The position numbers and the translations under genes are program-made. The notes under the pieces are model-generated. The model did no database searches, had not been told where the DNA came from, and was given only the letters and a program-made list of their open reading frames with translations. A stretch of DNA of 64,000 bases, taken from contig CP034991.1 in NCBI GenBank assembly GCA_004026145.2, positions 13,802,142 through 13,866,141 of the forward strand, given 5' to 3'. Every line of letters starts with the position of its first letter. The first letter of the stretch is position 1. Positions 44,691 to 58,800 of this stretch are shown in pieces. Source of the stretch: Takifugu bimaculatus. Lineage: Eukaryota > Chordata > Actinopteri > Tetraodontiformes > Tetraodontidae.

Positions 44691-47600
44691 CATGCCGGCT
44701 GCTCATGAAAATCTTCCTCGTCTGCATCACTGTGAATTGATTAACTGACATCTGAAGGTAGAGTTTGCTGCTTGATCAGTTCAGGGATGATTGATTAACA
44801 ACCCCCCACTGGTATTTATCCAGACAAAAAGTGTCCATGAGTAGGGGAGGGAGGGAGCGAGGGAGATAGCGTCCGTGTGTGTGTGCTTTTGTGTGTGTAG
44901 CGTGTGCTAATCAGATCTGTTTTTCGTGGCGGCGGCGTACGCTGAGGCTGCAGTGTAAACAGTTGGCGGTTTGCCCTCTGCTCTTCCAGCCTAAAACTTC
45001 TCTTTGTTCCTCCGTAAACGCTCTAAATGCTCGCTGGCGGCAGCTCTGTTAGTGGGCGATGAGTTTAATGTTGCAAACATCGGTGCTACAAGCAGCTGGT
45101 AAATATTAAACAGAGACCCAGGCTGGAGCAGCTGCTCCTCTGGGAACCACCAGACGCTTTCATACTCCTGCTTCTCTTTCTACTCATTTGGCTGAAATTA
45201 GCGAGTTGGAACCATGTTAATCGGAGAAGAGGGGATATAGATCTGGTGAAGCTCATTCTGGAGCCGCTCAGTCCCAGCTCCACCTTTTCCACTGACTCTT
45301 CTTGTTCGGAACAGCTGAGGTTTTTCCTCTGCCGACCTTCTGACTGCTGAAGTTGAACCTCTCTGGTCTCCCCGCTCAAGCTACGCACTTGTGTTGGAAA
45401 CACGCGGCTGATGAGGAGATGAGAAGCTGCTCGGGTCATCTGATGTCTGTGTGCAGAGGAGAAGCAGGATGGAGTCAGTGTGGAACTCCTCCTACATCCC
45501 TGACCCTCTGCACAGTTCCTCAAGAGATCAGGCATAAAAACCTGGATTCAACAAACTTACTGAACCTGCATCTTGTTGCTTCAGAAGGTCTGAGATCTCA
45601 CGCTGCACATGGATGGATGCTCTCTCAGCCCACCCCTGAATCCTCCTCAGTTCCACCTTTAGCTTCTGTTGATGATACCAAATCTACTGCCCCTCAACAA
45701 CATCTCCGGAACCCTCCAGACCTGTGGCTCTCTCACTCCTCCTCAGGGTTCTGCTGAGCCACAGAGATCCTGTCCTGGTCCCAGCAAAGTCCTGAGCTGC
45801 TCCATTGTGTCCAGAACTCTGCAGCTCTCTTCACCCTCACTTCCTGGTTCAGAGCTCACACACCTGCAGCCTCAGGTGAGAAGATGGTAAAAATAGATGT
45901 TCCTCTCAGGCTTGGTGCCATTTGTGGGGCTTCCAACTTTAATGGAGGGTTTTGTTGTGTATGGAACATCGATGGCAGCGTATGGTGGGCACGCACCAGT
46001 AAGACCATCTGTGCTGTGATTGGCTGCCAGATGAATCCTCTCGTCGCCATCGCTCCTCCAGTTTAGTTGTTGGAACACAAACGCGTCTGCACAGGAAGCA
46101 TCGCAGGCCTCATCAACGACGGGCTGCAGCTTGTATTCAGGAGGACGGACCCCGCTGAGGAAGCCGTAAATGATGTTTACTGAAGCACAGATGCTCCACG
46201 TTTGTCTGCTTGGCTGCTCCAGTCGAGTGTTTCCTCCATTTTTATAACCTCGGTTAAATTCAGCCTCTCCTCACAAACACCTCATCATCTTTTCAAACCT
46301 CATCCAGGTTTGGATTCATGTGCTAAGAGAGGTCATTGAAGGACTTCTGCTTTAATTTGTCTCCATCCCCACAGTAACCATGACGATCAGCAGGAGCTCG
46401 TGCTGAAGTAACACCTGCTAGCTTCACTAACCCTTCTCAAGAAGTGAAGTGACACCAAAATCTTGTGAGTTGAGCTAAATAGACGCTGAGATGCTTGACC
46501 TTCATTCCACTCCCACTAAAATGATCTGATTCTAAACAGAAACACAGTTTTGGTTCCACACAAAAGCAGACTGTTTCTGTAACTGAACTTTCATCCTTTC
46601 ACTCATTAACTTTATATCCGTGTTTTCCATCAGTCTGGAAACTGTTTTAGCTGCACAAACGTGGTAATATTCAGTGACCTTTAGGGTCCTGTTTGAAGGT
46701 GATTATGATCGAGTAAACAACTGAGTTTAAACACAGATATTGAGGATTCTTATCGCTGCTCAAATGCACCAAACCTCTGTTGGAAAAGGACATTTAATTA
46801 GCTGCTGTAAAAAGGCCCGACTTTAATTACCCCTATCTGCTCCATCCAAACTCCCCACAAACGTCTTCATTAAAAGCTTTTGATGACCGCTCAAACCTCA
46901 GAAGCAATACTGAAGAGCAGGCCTTGGGGGGGTGGAGGGGGGGTCTGAGGAAGGAGTGTTCTGGATCAGGATCCCTCTGGGTTTATTCTGTCAGTTAATC
47001 AAGCACTGTCTCATTAGTGGGGGGTTAGTGGGGCAGGTGGGGGCCAGCTTTTGGTGATTCCAGTCTGGTTCCTGTCTCGCCACCCAGAGCCCTCACACTT
47101 CACGAGAGCTTTGATCCTACCTTTATGCCAACACTCTGCTAATGTTTCAACCTAAATTATCAGAGCTGCCACCCATCTCCACAGACTCCTGGAGCAGAGG
47201 GGGGGGGGTGTTCATCGCCTATGGGAGCTCTACCTGTGGGCGGGGCCTCACAACGGGTGTCTGAAACCACCTACAGATCACCCTCCTGATTCTCACCTGT
47301 CAGGCAGCTCTTTAGCTGCAGGCCCGGATCTGTTGGCAGGTTTTGCAGCTGTTCTGAAGCACGTGGCAACCTGCAATGAGACTGTGGTTCAGGTGTGTGT
47401 TTTTCTCATCTAACCTGTGAAAGCGCGAATGGCGCTAATGTTACCCTCAGCTGCCGAGCCGTTGCTGCGTTAGCGTCTTTCTCTACTCAAAGTGATTCAA
47501 CTGAACAACTTGTTTCGACTGATTTACTGCTGCTAAAGTGTCAAAGAAGCCAGTTCTAACCATAAAATTAACTTAGCATCTTTGACGTAGACCCGTCATG

Positions 47601-48925
47601 TCTTAGCAATTAATTAAACTCATTAATGAGCTGTGCACTAAAATGATTAATTATCACATCCTGCTTTATGACAAGTTAGCTTAACGCTGTGCTAACATGG
47701 CCCAATTCAAATGTGGAAGTCAGACATGCTGGTGGGCTAATGCAGAAACCACAGAAGAAAGTATATAATGAATTTACATTTTTGTGGATTGGCCCAGCCC
47801 ATCGTGTCTCTGAGAGCTTTGAGATGGATCGATGATGTCAGTGCCGTCAGTACCAGGTTTTCCGGACTCCTTTGGGGTCGTTTTAAATCTCCTCCGTTAA
47901 ACGTTTAACACTCGGATATCATTTAAAGAAACCTTTTAAAGGATCGTCCTTTTCCTCCTTTTCTGACTGACCTCATCCACCACAGCTCGAACCGTCACCC
48001 AAACCGGTCACGCCGACCAGTTTGTGGCTTTGACGATATTAACGAGGTTAGCTTGCAGTTAGGAGGGAGGAGTTCTGAGGGAGGAGGACTGACAAGTGTA
48101 ACTGCAGCACAGATCGTTTATCTTCACATGTTCCAGGCTGAGGAAGGAAGGAAGGGGGGGGGGTTCTCTCTGCAGGTCAGATCTCCCTGTGTATGACCCA
48201 GCTAGTCAACATATGAGTTTTTACACTTGAAAAAGACATGGCAGTCACTGGAATAAACCAGAGAATCGCAAATAACATCTGCAGACCCTGAACACCTCTG
48301 GAGGCGTCACTGAACCTGCCAGAACAATCAGGAGGTTGAGCAACTGTGCTGAAGTCAGCTCTGTCGGTCTTCACGTTTCCCACTTAAACACTTCATAAAG
48401 TGCAACAAGACATCAGCAGTCTGAGCGCTGACGTGGCCTCACGTGTTTAACGCAGAAGCTGCTCATATTTTACAGCTCAAATATCAAAGATCTGAGAGGG
48501 CCAGCACCCCAAACCTGATCCAGTCAGCTGACACATCCCAGATCCTCAGTCAGGCTGTTCCTGCCCCTCAGAGGAACTTACCCAGAACATTAGAACCTGA
48601 GCTGGATCACGGTGGTCCAGACTGAAGGATTTGGTGGGATCTGGAGCTGCTGGTGGACGATTCAATGATGCTGCAAGGTATCACATTTTTAATTTAAATC
48701 AGTCTGAAGCGCTCAGCAGCGCCCCCTAGATCCCCCTTCTCTTGGGAATCGGACTACTCTGATTCAGTGTTCAATAATTCCTGTGTTTGCGCCCCTCCCC
48801 CCTCCAGCAGGGTCAGAGGTCACAGTATTGGCTGACAGTGTGGAGGGTGAATATACGGAGCAATAACAGCGTCTGTGTCTGCAGCTGCTCTAATATCAGC
48901 ATCTCTTTCTTGACCGGGAGGAGAT
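44691..48925. other. Non-coding stretch, no gene recognised
   Basis: Unique sequence with G-rich runs near 46926-46945, 47199-47209 and 48154-48163. Overlapping open frames at 45086-45535 (minus) and 45353-45757 (plus) have no domain and contradict each other over shared bases. Confidence 0.5.
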
Positions 48926-48951
48926 GGGGGGGGGGGGGGGGGGGGGGGGGG
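48926..48951. repeat. Homopolymer tract G26
   Basis: Twenty-six consecutive G on the plus strand. The length is unreliable in most sequencing methods. The tract can in principle form G-quadruplex structure. Confidence 0.95.
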
Positions 48952-49078
48952 TTCTGATCCAGTTCTGTCAGGGAGGCTTTTATTGACATTTACAGCTGAT
49001 GTTGACACTTCTGCAAAATTCACACCAGAGGTGAGAAGGTGGGAGAGCTGGTTCATCCAAGTCCAGAGTGGTAAAGGT

Positions 49079-49177
49079 CCCAGTATAACCAGTCCAATTA
49101 CACCCTCTCTATCCCAGTATAACAGTCCAATTACACCCTCTCTATCCCAGTATAACCAGTCTAATTACACCATCTCT
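49079..49177. repeat. Minisatellite of about 34 bp, 3 copies
   Basis: Three adjacent units beginning CCCAGTATAACCAGTC cover 49079-49112, 49113-49145 and 49146-49177. The second has lost one base (TAACAGTC) and the third carries substitutions (TCTAATTA, CCATCTCT). Confidence 0.95.
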
Positions 49178-51283
49178 CCTGGGAGGGTTGATAATGACCA
49201 GGGAATCACAGCTGGTTGACGGCGAGCGCTGAGCTCCACCGTCCAATCAGGGCGCCGCTCTGATCCTCGCTGCCTGTAACTAATTTTTAAGAACTCATTG
49301 TACAGATTGATGTGGGTAAACATGGCTCCTCCATAGGCAGCGGCGCCAATTTAATGTTGACGTTAGGTGTGTCTGCAACCCCCGTCAGCAGAGTTTGGGG
49401 GCGGGGCCCCGGCTGTTGGGGGTAGATGCAAATCCAGGAATATGTACCTGAGCATTCCACTCCTGATGAAAACGTATAACGGGCAGCGAGCGGCCAGGTC
49501 GGAAAAGCTTGTGGTTCCCCAGCTGACCTGCGGTGCCTTCAAGTGCAGCTGATACTGTCAGAAAAAGAAGCTGTAATTGGTTTGCTCTATTCCACCTGAT
49601 ATCAAAGTCTTTTAGATCCCATATCTGCTGTTTATCTGCAGCTTTGAGGCAGAAATGTCTCTATCCGGATCCTGGATCTGGATTTTTGAGGTCCAAATAT
49701 CTATATCTTTAAAAAAAGTTCTAAAATCAACATCATGGTTAACCGACATTTTCTCTCTTGAATGCGACTTTGTTAGCATCTCCCTCTCGTCCCCTCTCGT
49801 CTCTGCGTGGCGCCGTATGTTGTTGTTGCACAGGTTGCTGACAGATGCAGAACACTGCCATTGATTTTGATCAAGTCTGGAGCCGTGTTTGGATCAGCAC
49901 GCCGTGTCGGCGAGGCCACCGAGGACTCACAGTGGCAGCTGTTCTCCTCGACGCCTCGAAGCCTGACGGGCTGGAACAGCTCGAGCTTGTTTCTGTTCTT
50001 CAGTTAACTTGTCAGGAGCTCGACGGCGGGGGGAAGGCGAGGCCCGCCTGCCACATCCAGTTTGCTCCAGAACCATAAAGAGCCGCCTTGAGATGAATGG
50101 GCAGGAGACACGGGAGCTCGTGGTTGCGGCGCACTCACACATGCATGTTGTTGTGGCGTTGAGTCTTCTGGAAAAATAGGAAATGGAAGGAGTCAAAACG
50201 TGTTGGGAAAAGGCAGGAGAAGCACTTTTATCACTGGTACCGGGACCTTCGTGACTCCACGTCAGAACAGGAACCGGCGAGGTCCGGGCGGGGGTGAACC
50301 GAGGCCGTCGGTCTGAACGCAGGAGCCGCTGCAGCCTGCAGCAGGTCAGTGAAGGCAGCAGCAGACCTGGTGGTAGGACGCCACCTGACCTTCAGCACCA
50401 CCAGAAACTCCCAAAAAGGAGAGATTTCACAGAAATTTCCACACCCTGTGAACGCCACATTTCCTCCGTTGAGCTGAATGATTTAGACTTTTTGCAGTAA
50501 TTTAACCAAAGTGGTTCTGAGTCGGGCCGACTACTCTCAGTGGGAACCTGAGCATCCCACAGCTGAGCGCACACTCAACCTCTTTAAAGATCTGAAAGGT
50601 CTCAGTGCTGCAGGTAAAACCCGGAGTGCCGGGGAGCATCGACCCCCCCCCCCCCCTTTCACAGGAAAGCAGCTGTGAGCGACACAAAGCCGGGTCGAGC
50701 AGAATAAATGGCTCCACACGGCCCGGGCAAGCCGCTCTGTCAGAGAGTGGCGATGGAGCCGTCAGAGCCGCTTTGGCTCCTGCGGGAACTAAATTTACAG
50801 CTTCCATCAGGCAGGAGCGCTGACGGCTGACACGGAACGCCATCAGGGCTGCAGGTGAACTCTGATTTAGAAGCAACGCATTTAGAACAGGTTCCAATCT
50901 GGGAATGTTTTATTCTCAACATGACTTTCTCTCAGAATTATGACTCTGTTCCAGACTCAGGCCTCCGCTCCTGCAGCCTTTAGCATCACCGTAGCGCCTC
51001 CTCAGAGATGCTACGCGGAATGCAAAACAGGCGACTAAAGCAGCACCTCCAGAGCTGCCAGGCTGACCTGTTTGCTTTAGACACACAGAATAGTCGATTC
51101 GTAGCCGCTTCGGGAAAAAAGACGGTAAATCTTCCACTTAATTAAAGAGAGTTCAATTTACTGCTCTTATCGGAGGTAATCATGCTAGCCAACAGGGTGC
51201 TAAAGCCTCATTAGGAGTATGGATTTTAATTAGCAACCTTGTAGGTACAACATTAAATACCCCCCTATAGTAACTACCTTCCC

Positions 51284-51284
<1 letters not shown>
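49178..51284. other. Non-coding stretch, no gene recognised
   Basis: Mid to high GC unique sequence with a C15 run at about 50642-50656. Many short open frames occur on both strands, none with a domain. Confidence 0.5.

Positions 51285-51327
<43 letters not shown>
51285..51327. repeat. (AC)n microsatellite
   Basis: About 21 pure AC units. Confidence 0.97.
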
Positions 51328-51331
<4 letters not shown>

Positions 51332-51514
51332 AGGAATATTCATGGGAATATTCCTTATTTCTTCAAGTTCCTTTGTTACACTTTTCCAAAGGTGGCTGCT
51401 GTTTTTCTAGGCGGAGCTTTTATCCCTGGTGGTTGTTGAAAGCTTCGTTTGGAGTTGATTAGTTATCTGATGTTATATTAAAGCAGCAGCTCAGAGGCTA
51501 ATAACATTCCTCTA

Positions 51515-51516
<2 letters not shown>

Positions 51517-51595
<79 letters not shown>
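51517..51595. repeat. (TG)n microsatellite, about 39 pure units
   Basis: One of the longest uninterrupted dinucleotide runs in the window, lying 190 bp right of an AC run of opposite phase. Confidence 0.98.
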
Positions 51596-51597
<2 letters not shown>

Positions 51598-54500
51598 GAG
51601 ACAGGCAGTAAGGTCGGGGAGGATCAGGATGATGAAAGTGTTGCTGTGGTCTCGTGTCCTCGCAGTAACTCCGATCAGGAAACTGTTGGTCCCGGCTTTG
51701 TTCCGAGGGCTCGTCCGGAATCACATACGGTGCCGATCGATTGTGTGAGTGCTGCTGACGGCTCGCACTCAGACCCGGCTACAGTGGAGGCTCCTCCGAG
51801 GTCGGCTGTGATCAGGAGGGGGTGGATTTTAGCTGCAAGCCCTTGTTGCTCAGTAACCCTGCTGCCGAACGGACGATGCGGCTGAAAACCAGAACTGTGG
51901 AACAGCGCTGCCAGCACTCAGGAATAATCACACAGAATCCGAGGAGTTCTGCATCGTGCACGCTCCTCCCAGCGCTCGCTCTCAGCAAGAGCTAACACAC
52001 GGTCATCAGTGTGAGGCCCTAATCTGAGAATCATCTGTGGAACTACAGGAGAGACACGGAGGTGCTGAACAGGTGAAGTTCTGATGGTTCTGCAGGGGAT
52101 TTAATCAGAACAATGGGGCCACAGGGATCCAACGCAGAATTCAAATTTTATCCACTAAATTTTCACCAGTCGAACTAAAATCCAGCTTCATTCGTTCTAA
52201 TTAAGTTCTTTGACTCCACTGAGATGATTATCTTCTTCAGATGTTCCCACCAGATAATTACAGAGACTCTGCAGCTGAAGTGATGGTTGACATTCAGGTT
52301 TCAGCAACGCAGATGGAGAAGAAAAAAAAGGTTTTATCTGGCAGGAAGGTCAATCTTTGGGATGTCTGAGGTGGGTAAGAGCAGCATTAGCAACAGTCAA
52401 GCTAACTGAGTACTAGAGAAACCTGGGTTCTTCTGAGTGGCTATGCTCTGCAGGAGGTGAAGGTGCTGAAGTTTGTCCTCTGCTGTTCAAAAAAGTGTTG
52501 GCAGATAAAAATACCGAAGCCGAGACGATTGACCTGGAAGCTCGGAGCATGCTGGGAAATCTGTAATGACAGGAAGTGCTGCAGATTCTCAGCGTCTCTG
52601 CAGTAAAATCCTCACATTAGCAGCGATTGGCATGAAAATTCTACGGGTTAAAACATTGCACAACAACTTGGAAACCTCCTGGTTTTAATAGGTGTTGGAG
52701 AGCTGCTGCCTCCTCACCTGGAATTCTGGGTAATTGCTTTGTCAGGCCAGAGTTGGTGGGTGACTGGGTGGTCCGTGCTGGGGGCCACATTAGCGAAAGG
52801 TTGGATTTGTTTTACATGGAACCCGGCCGAAGGTAAGTTTTGCCCGCCCACTGTGACAAACAGCGCCCGCGTTTTATTAAAAGTCATTTCCCATCAGACA
52901 CCTCTCCCACAGTCTATTTATTTCTACCTATGAAGCCTATTAATTTCTCTCCCCTCTGACCCTTTTGCCTTTTAAAACACGGCTGCGTCCTCAGAGTGGC
53001 TTTAATGGGATTCCTGCGATGATTTATTCAGCTCCGATTCTTTTAATTGGTTTCTAAAAAAGCCCGAAACGCTGACGTCCAGACGGAGAAGGAAGAATAA
53101 CCAGAATCCCAGTCCAGCCCCAGTCGGATGACCCACCTCCTCCTTTTACGTCCTGTCAGCGCCGCCGTCCTGGCTGCTCTCAGCCCCCCTCATATTCTCC
53201 TGACTTCTTTTACACATCCTGTGAGACGCACGTTTAGATTTCCCACCTCGGGGGGGTCGCAGATTGTCTTGTTGGCATTTGGCGTGGTCAGAGTAGCTGA
53301 TACCTGACCTTTCTGCCAGCCGCCAGGACCGGCTTCTGGCAGCCGTATGAATTAAACCTTTAAATATTGGGCTCCCCTCCTGACACTGACAGGCTTTTAT
53401 TGGACGTATAAAACAAGCAGAGGTGTGAAATTGATCGTCTCATTTGACCGTGAAAGGAAATGATGTATGCAGAGGACACCTGGGAACAGGAAGAGGAAGT
53501 GAATTAATGATGAGGAGCTCTGATGTCGCACTTTTTTCACTCACACTCCTGACGTTTTAGCCTCTTCGTACGTTAACGGGACCTACGTCAGGGGAGGCTT
53601 TAGGAGGTGTGTTCTGGGAGGCGGAGCTTGTGCGCGTGTTGCAGCCAGTCGACAGGGGGCGACAGAGGAGCGTTCTGCTCTGTGTTTTAACTGAACGATG
53701 GATGTTTCACCATGATGCTTTTGTAATGTGTCGATAAAGCTTCGGTTGGACCGATTTTCCCTTCACATGCCTGTGAGCAGTCCGTCCTGCAGGAGGCGAC
53801 ACGGAGGCGTCCCCGAGGGCTGAATGTCGATGTTCACCCGAGTGTAGGAAGAAATCTCCCGCCTGGCTGATGGGGCCGCTGGCCGGGTCAGTGGGGGTCT
53901 ACGTGTGGCGGCGCTGCTGTAGCTCCACAAGGAATCCTCCTTTCTGGGCTTTTCAGTCAGGCGCCGCTGCGGTGGGCGGAGCTGTCGACGCAGGCATGTT
54001 GGGTCGAACGTTCACACACGTTCCTGAGCAGTTGGAAGCTAAACCAACTCAATGGAACCTCGGGGCTTCCTGCAGAAGCCACCGGGAGAATATTGCTTGG
54101 GAAATTACGCCATTTTGGAACACATCAATGGAGCTTGGCTGAGCTTTGAGGGTCAATATCAGAGCGGAACTGTTGTTGACACAACCAACCCAACCCAATA
54201 AGAACGAGCTCATTTGGAGAACTGCGTTTAAAGGATTGACCCTGAATTCAGACAATCATGTGATCAGAGCTCAGCTCTGATTGGACAGTAATGGTGCTGA
54301 ATCATCTCAGCTTCATCAGCTCGCTTCAACATCCTGCTCTGACTTAATGGAGACTGTTAGAAAGGCCCAGAGTCAATATCCTCATTTGGATTCGTGGAGC
54401 GGAGCGTCAGCCGGAGCGTCAGGCTGCTTCACTATCTCAGCCTACGTTAACAGCAGAGTGATGAACTCGGCCCAGAACCATGAATCAAGCCTCATTGGGC

Positions 54501-55261
54501 TGATCAGTGCTCGCAAATCTGATTATGTGGAGCTGCAACTTATTTCTCTGCGAAGCCGCCACGGAATCACATTAACAAACGTGCAAAATTACAATGTACT
54601 GGGTCTCAGCTGGTGTAGAACCTTAGATGGGGAGAGACAGAGGAGAGAGAGACCGAGGGAGGTTATGCTCCACTGGGCTCATTTGGGTCCAGATTCCACT
54701 TTTCCTTTTTTTCACCGAGGAATGAAGACGAGGAATGAAGATGACGCTGAAGCTGGATGGCCCCAGAAGAGGAGGTGGACATGTTCAGATGAGATGTTTG
54801 GACAATTGTAGAGCTGCATAAAAGATGACACATTATGTCTCACACACATTTGAAGGCCGAGCAGGCGAGAAAGAAGAGATTTCCTTTAATTCCAGCAGCT
54901 TCCCTCCAGACCTTGAACACGCGTCTCGCACTTTGTGCTGCTTTCTTCCATCTTCACCAAGAAAGAGTGCTCTGCTCCAACCGCTGATGATTTTGTTGCA
55001 GGAAATTGGCCCTGACAACCCAGTTTGGAGGCTCCAGCGGAGCGCTGCTGCTGCCGCGTGCAGCCGAGATTCTGTTGATGCATTATTAAGAATCCAAACA
55101 AAAGCGCTGCAGCAACGATTTCTGCCTCATCACAGAACAATCATTGATCATTATGGCAGACGCAGAAATACAGCAGGATTCATGCAGCAGAGCAGCTACA
55201 GGAAGAGCTTTTTAGGGTCTGTTTGCCCAGAGCAACGGGTTTACAACCACATGTAAACCTG
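51596..55261. other. Non-coding stretch, no gene recognised
   Basis: Unique sequence. The 176-codon plus-strand open frame at 54281-54811 and the 143-codon one at 54825-55256 were examined and show no domain, no signal peptide and no supporting splice sites. Confidence 0.5.
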
Positions 55262-55332
55262 TGGTGTGTGTGTGTGTGTGTGTGTGTGCGTGCGTGGTGC
55301 GTGCGTGTGTGTATGTGAGAGAGAGAGAGAGA
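55262..55332. repeat. Compound microsatellite (GT)n, GTGC variants, (GA)n
   Basis: A GT run, a section of GCGT/GGTGC variants, a second GT run and a closing GA run. Confidence 0.95.
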
Positions 55333-55796
55333 TCAGCCTGAATGCTACGAATTTCTCTTAGCCTTCAGTATAATCATTCCAATCAGTCCTTTTGTCACTC
55401 AAGGCCACCGTCCGTGTGTGGGTCCATCCTGTGCTTGAGTTAGCATTAGCATCACTTTTCTCATCACAAACCAGCAGATTTTACTCCATTAACGTCTTTG
55501 ATGACGTCTTTTGATGGTGACCCCAATGAAACAGGTTGAAGGAACAGGAAGTGAACCTGTTCAGCCTGCAGAGAGCCGCCAGCCGCGACAGGCCATAATC
55601 AGACACGTCAAATTAACGTCTGGCATTCAGGACGTGAAGAAGGAAATCTTTTCATTCGTCACCGTCTGCAGATGAAAGTCACCATATGTCTGAAATATTA
55701 ATAATTCTGTTTTCATTCTGACAGACAGAACAGTTTATGAGTGTTTCATTTAACGTGCTGCAACTTAGATTGTCTCTAATATCAAAACATCAGGGA

Positions 55797-55828
<32 letters not shown>

Positions 55829-55830
55829 GC
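55797..55830. repeat. (AC)n microsatellite
   Basis: AC run with CGCACGCG at its right end. Confidence 0.95.
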
Positions 55831-58800
55831 GTGCAGTAACAAGAAGTCTTCCCAGGTATTTTATTCCTCTGTGTTGCTATAAAAAGCTGAGAGCTGACGC
55901 AGCTTCCATCACTTGACAAGTGCAGGCAGATGCAGCAGGGAGATGTTCAGATGCAACATCATCACCTCTCGTCTCCGTCTGATTGTTCATTTCACATTAG
56001 CTCATGAACCACCTGCGCCAAACACCTAAAGAACGAGCGCGCAGACGCATCATTTCCTGACGGCGCGTTGGCTGAGCACCTCGTCGCTCTGGCCTTTGCA
56101 AATGTGGCGCTCCTGCCGAGGCAATCTGAGGCGAGGGTCAGAGGTCCCGCCAATCATCTCGCCCACGCTGTCCTCTTCATCACCGGCAGGCACGAGCACG
56201 ACAGAGCGACGTACCTGCAGCTGTGACTCCGAAAATCCTGCGGAGATGATTGATTCAGATCAGCGAAACTCTCCAGTTAAAGCTCTTCTCGGGTTTAGAG
56301 TTTGCTTTTACAACTGAAACTTCCTTCCTTCTTCCTTCTCATTAGCATCAGTTTGGATTTAAGAACTCCATCAGGCGATGAACAAAACGGCAGCTTCAGC
56401 TCCAGGTTGCCTTTATTAGAGTCACAAAAAGCATTATTACCCTCGTGTTAGTGCGTGTTAGCACCTTCGTACGCGAGCTTTTCACTATTGTGACTCCAGC
56501 CAATCAAATTTCAAGTTTCAGGTTTGTAAGGTCATGAAACGGAACCAGGATCTGTTGGATGGTTCTTCCCCCTCTCTGAGGTCGTTTTTGGCTGAATCAG
56601 CTCAGACGTGTAAATGAATTCTTCCTCGGGTCTCCGTGCTTCTGAGGGAACGCCGTTCGGCTCAGTGGGCTGCAGACGATGGAGACGTCAGCCGCTAATT
56701 AATGATGATTCAGCCCCGGCGGCCAATTAAGCCAGTCGCTGTACGCGGCTGCTCCACCGGTGGTTCGGAAACACGTGGCTTTTGTTTTCAGATGCAAACA
56801 GTGAGACCGCAGAGATCTGAGAGGTGACGTCTTGTTCATGGAGGAGGATTTCACGACCTTTGACCTTAGAAGTAAAAGTAACAGTTTTCAGGGCAGCCGG
56901 TAAAGTGACGCCTACCCTACAAAGGTCGTAAACCTGCAGGTCAAAATAAAAACCCCTCAGATTTCGTCACGCATTTCCACTCTTGCTAGCTCCGAGTGGA
57001 GGAGTCAGACAAAAACCCGCTGCGACGTTAGCAGGTTGGGGTTCGGAAACACCTCATACGCCCCCTAGTGGGGTACACATGAATTAATAGAACAAAATCT
57101 TGAGGCTCATTCTCCCAATGCACTCCTGGGAAAATCCCCCTGGGTTTTGGCTTGTTTCCATTCGTCAGGTCACATGATATCGACTTGACCACTATCAGGA
57201 AGTACTGGTTGTCATCCTGAGCAGGAAAATCACTGTTTGACGCCATTGCAGTCACTTCCTGAGCACGTTTGCGGGCCTTTACGGCTCGCGGGGGTTGTTT
57301 GTTCCCTCCTTTCTTTAAAACAGGCTGCAGCTGAATGCTTGGCCAACGTGATCCATCACCTCAAATCACCTGCCGGCGCCTCGTTCTGTGCGCTCGCCTG
57401 CCGCCACCGCGCTGCTGCCGCTGGTTGTTTTAAGAGGTTTTCTGTAATAAACGGCTCCCTGCAGAGTCATTTGGAGGAGAAAAAAAATCTCACTTACGGC
57501 CTTTGAGGTGTGAAAATGTCACGGCAGGTGGAGAAAAGGGCATTTCTTCAGTTCTGGGGCTGGAGGTTGGAATCGGACTTCATTTTTTGCCACATTGCTC
57601 TTCACCCTGAGGCTGAACGCCATCAGAGAGGCTGAGATTAGATGTTTGCGGCGGCGCTGACGAGTTTTGGCAGCCAGCAGATGTTCTGATCTGTTGATGA
57701 ATCTGATCCAAGGGTTAATTAGAACCCTGTAATGGAAAATAAACAGAAAGGAAAATCAATACGTTTGCCTTCAGCCGGTCGTCAATCCCATCCACACGTG
57801 CAGACCTTCGCCGTTCACTCCTGCAGCCCTTCAGATCAGCACTGTTGCATGCTGGGACGTTTTGAATGGTTGTAATCAGCTCCACATTGATTTTGCTTTC
57901 ACAGGAAAAGCTGTGGCTTGTGAACAAAACCAGACATCCAGCAAATCTGATTGACCACTGACTGAAAGGTCTACCAGCCTGTTGACCCACCGCACGTACC
58001 GCTTACCGCTCGCGTATCGTTGATGTGAATTAGAGCTGCTGCCAGTTTCAGCTGGATCTCCCATTTCTGTCAGGGGTGTGTCCTCGGCCCCCTCTTATTC
58101 TGTTCGTTTGACACCTCCACCTGCTCTAGCTCCTCCCCCTCCATTATTTCTGTAGGACAACATTCATCGCTAAATGGACTATCAGAAGCAGGATGGAGAC
58201 GCTTTGTTTTAGTCTGAGTTTTATTTCGTAACAGCCATCACCATGGTGACAAGTGTCGCTCACCTGCTCCTGAGGAGATGAGAGTGAAGGACCGCCCACT
58301 GACAACGACTGGGTGATGTTTCTCACATTCAGGAGGTGTCCTACTAAAATTAAAACTTCTTTTCTATGTTTGCTTATATCACCAACAGCACTAAATAGGC
58401 AAAATACGTGTTCACGCCATTTATCAGGGCTCTTCTCTGGATTAATCGGATCCTTTTTGTACCTTTAGAAACAACGGACGTCATGTCGTTCCACCTCAGC
58501 TCTTTTCAGGCCCACTTGGAGTCTCCAGCACCGTCAGAACTCCCCCGCGGTGCTTTAATCAGATCACATGGTTGATAAACGCAGCCATTCAAAGGTCGGA
58601 GCCGTTTGTCTCAGATGGAGCTCGAGCCGCCGACCGCAGAAACACGGCGGCTTTTCAGGTGTTTGCGCTCAGCCGGCTGACACGGGCGGCTGATGCGTGC
58701 GGGGCAGGTCGTATTGCTGCGCCGCCTGCGGGGGAACGCTCTTTGAACAAGATTGGTAATGTTTGGTGTGTCCAGACGGCGAGGTCAGGATTCCGTCGGG

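Noticed and set aside
45580..45880. Stretch with a peptide slightly like LINE reverse transcriptase (HCVQNSA)
   Set aside because: Only a few residues agree, the frame is broken, and no other LINE landmarks are present.
54281..54811. 176-codon plus-strand open frame, the longest in the right half
   Set aside because: No domain, signal peptide or membrane segment, ordinary composition and no splice-site support. Chance cannot be excluded, so it was not called.
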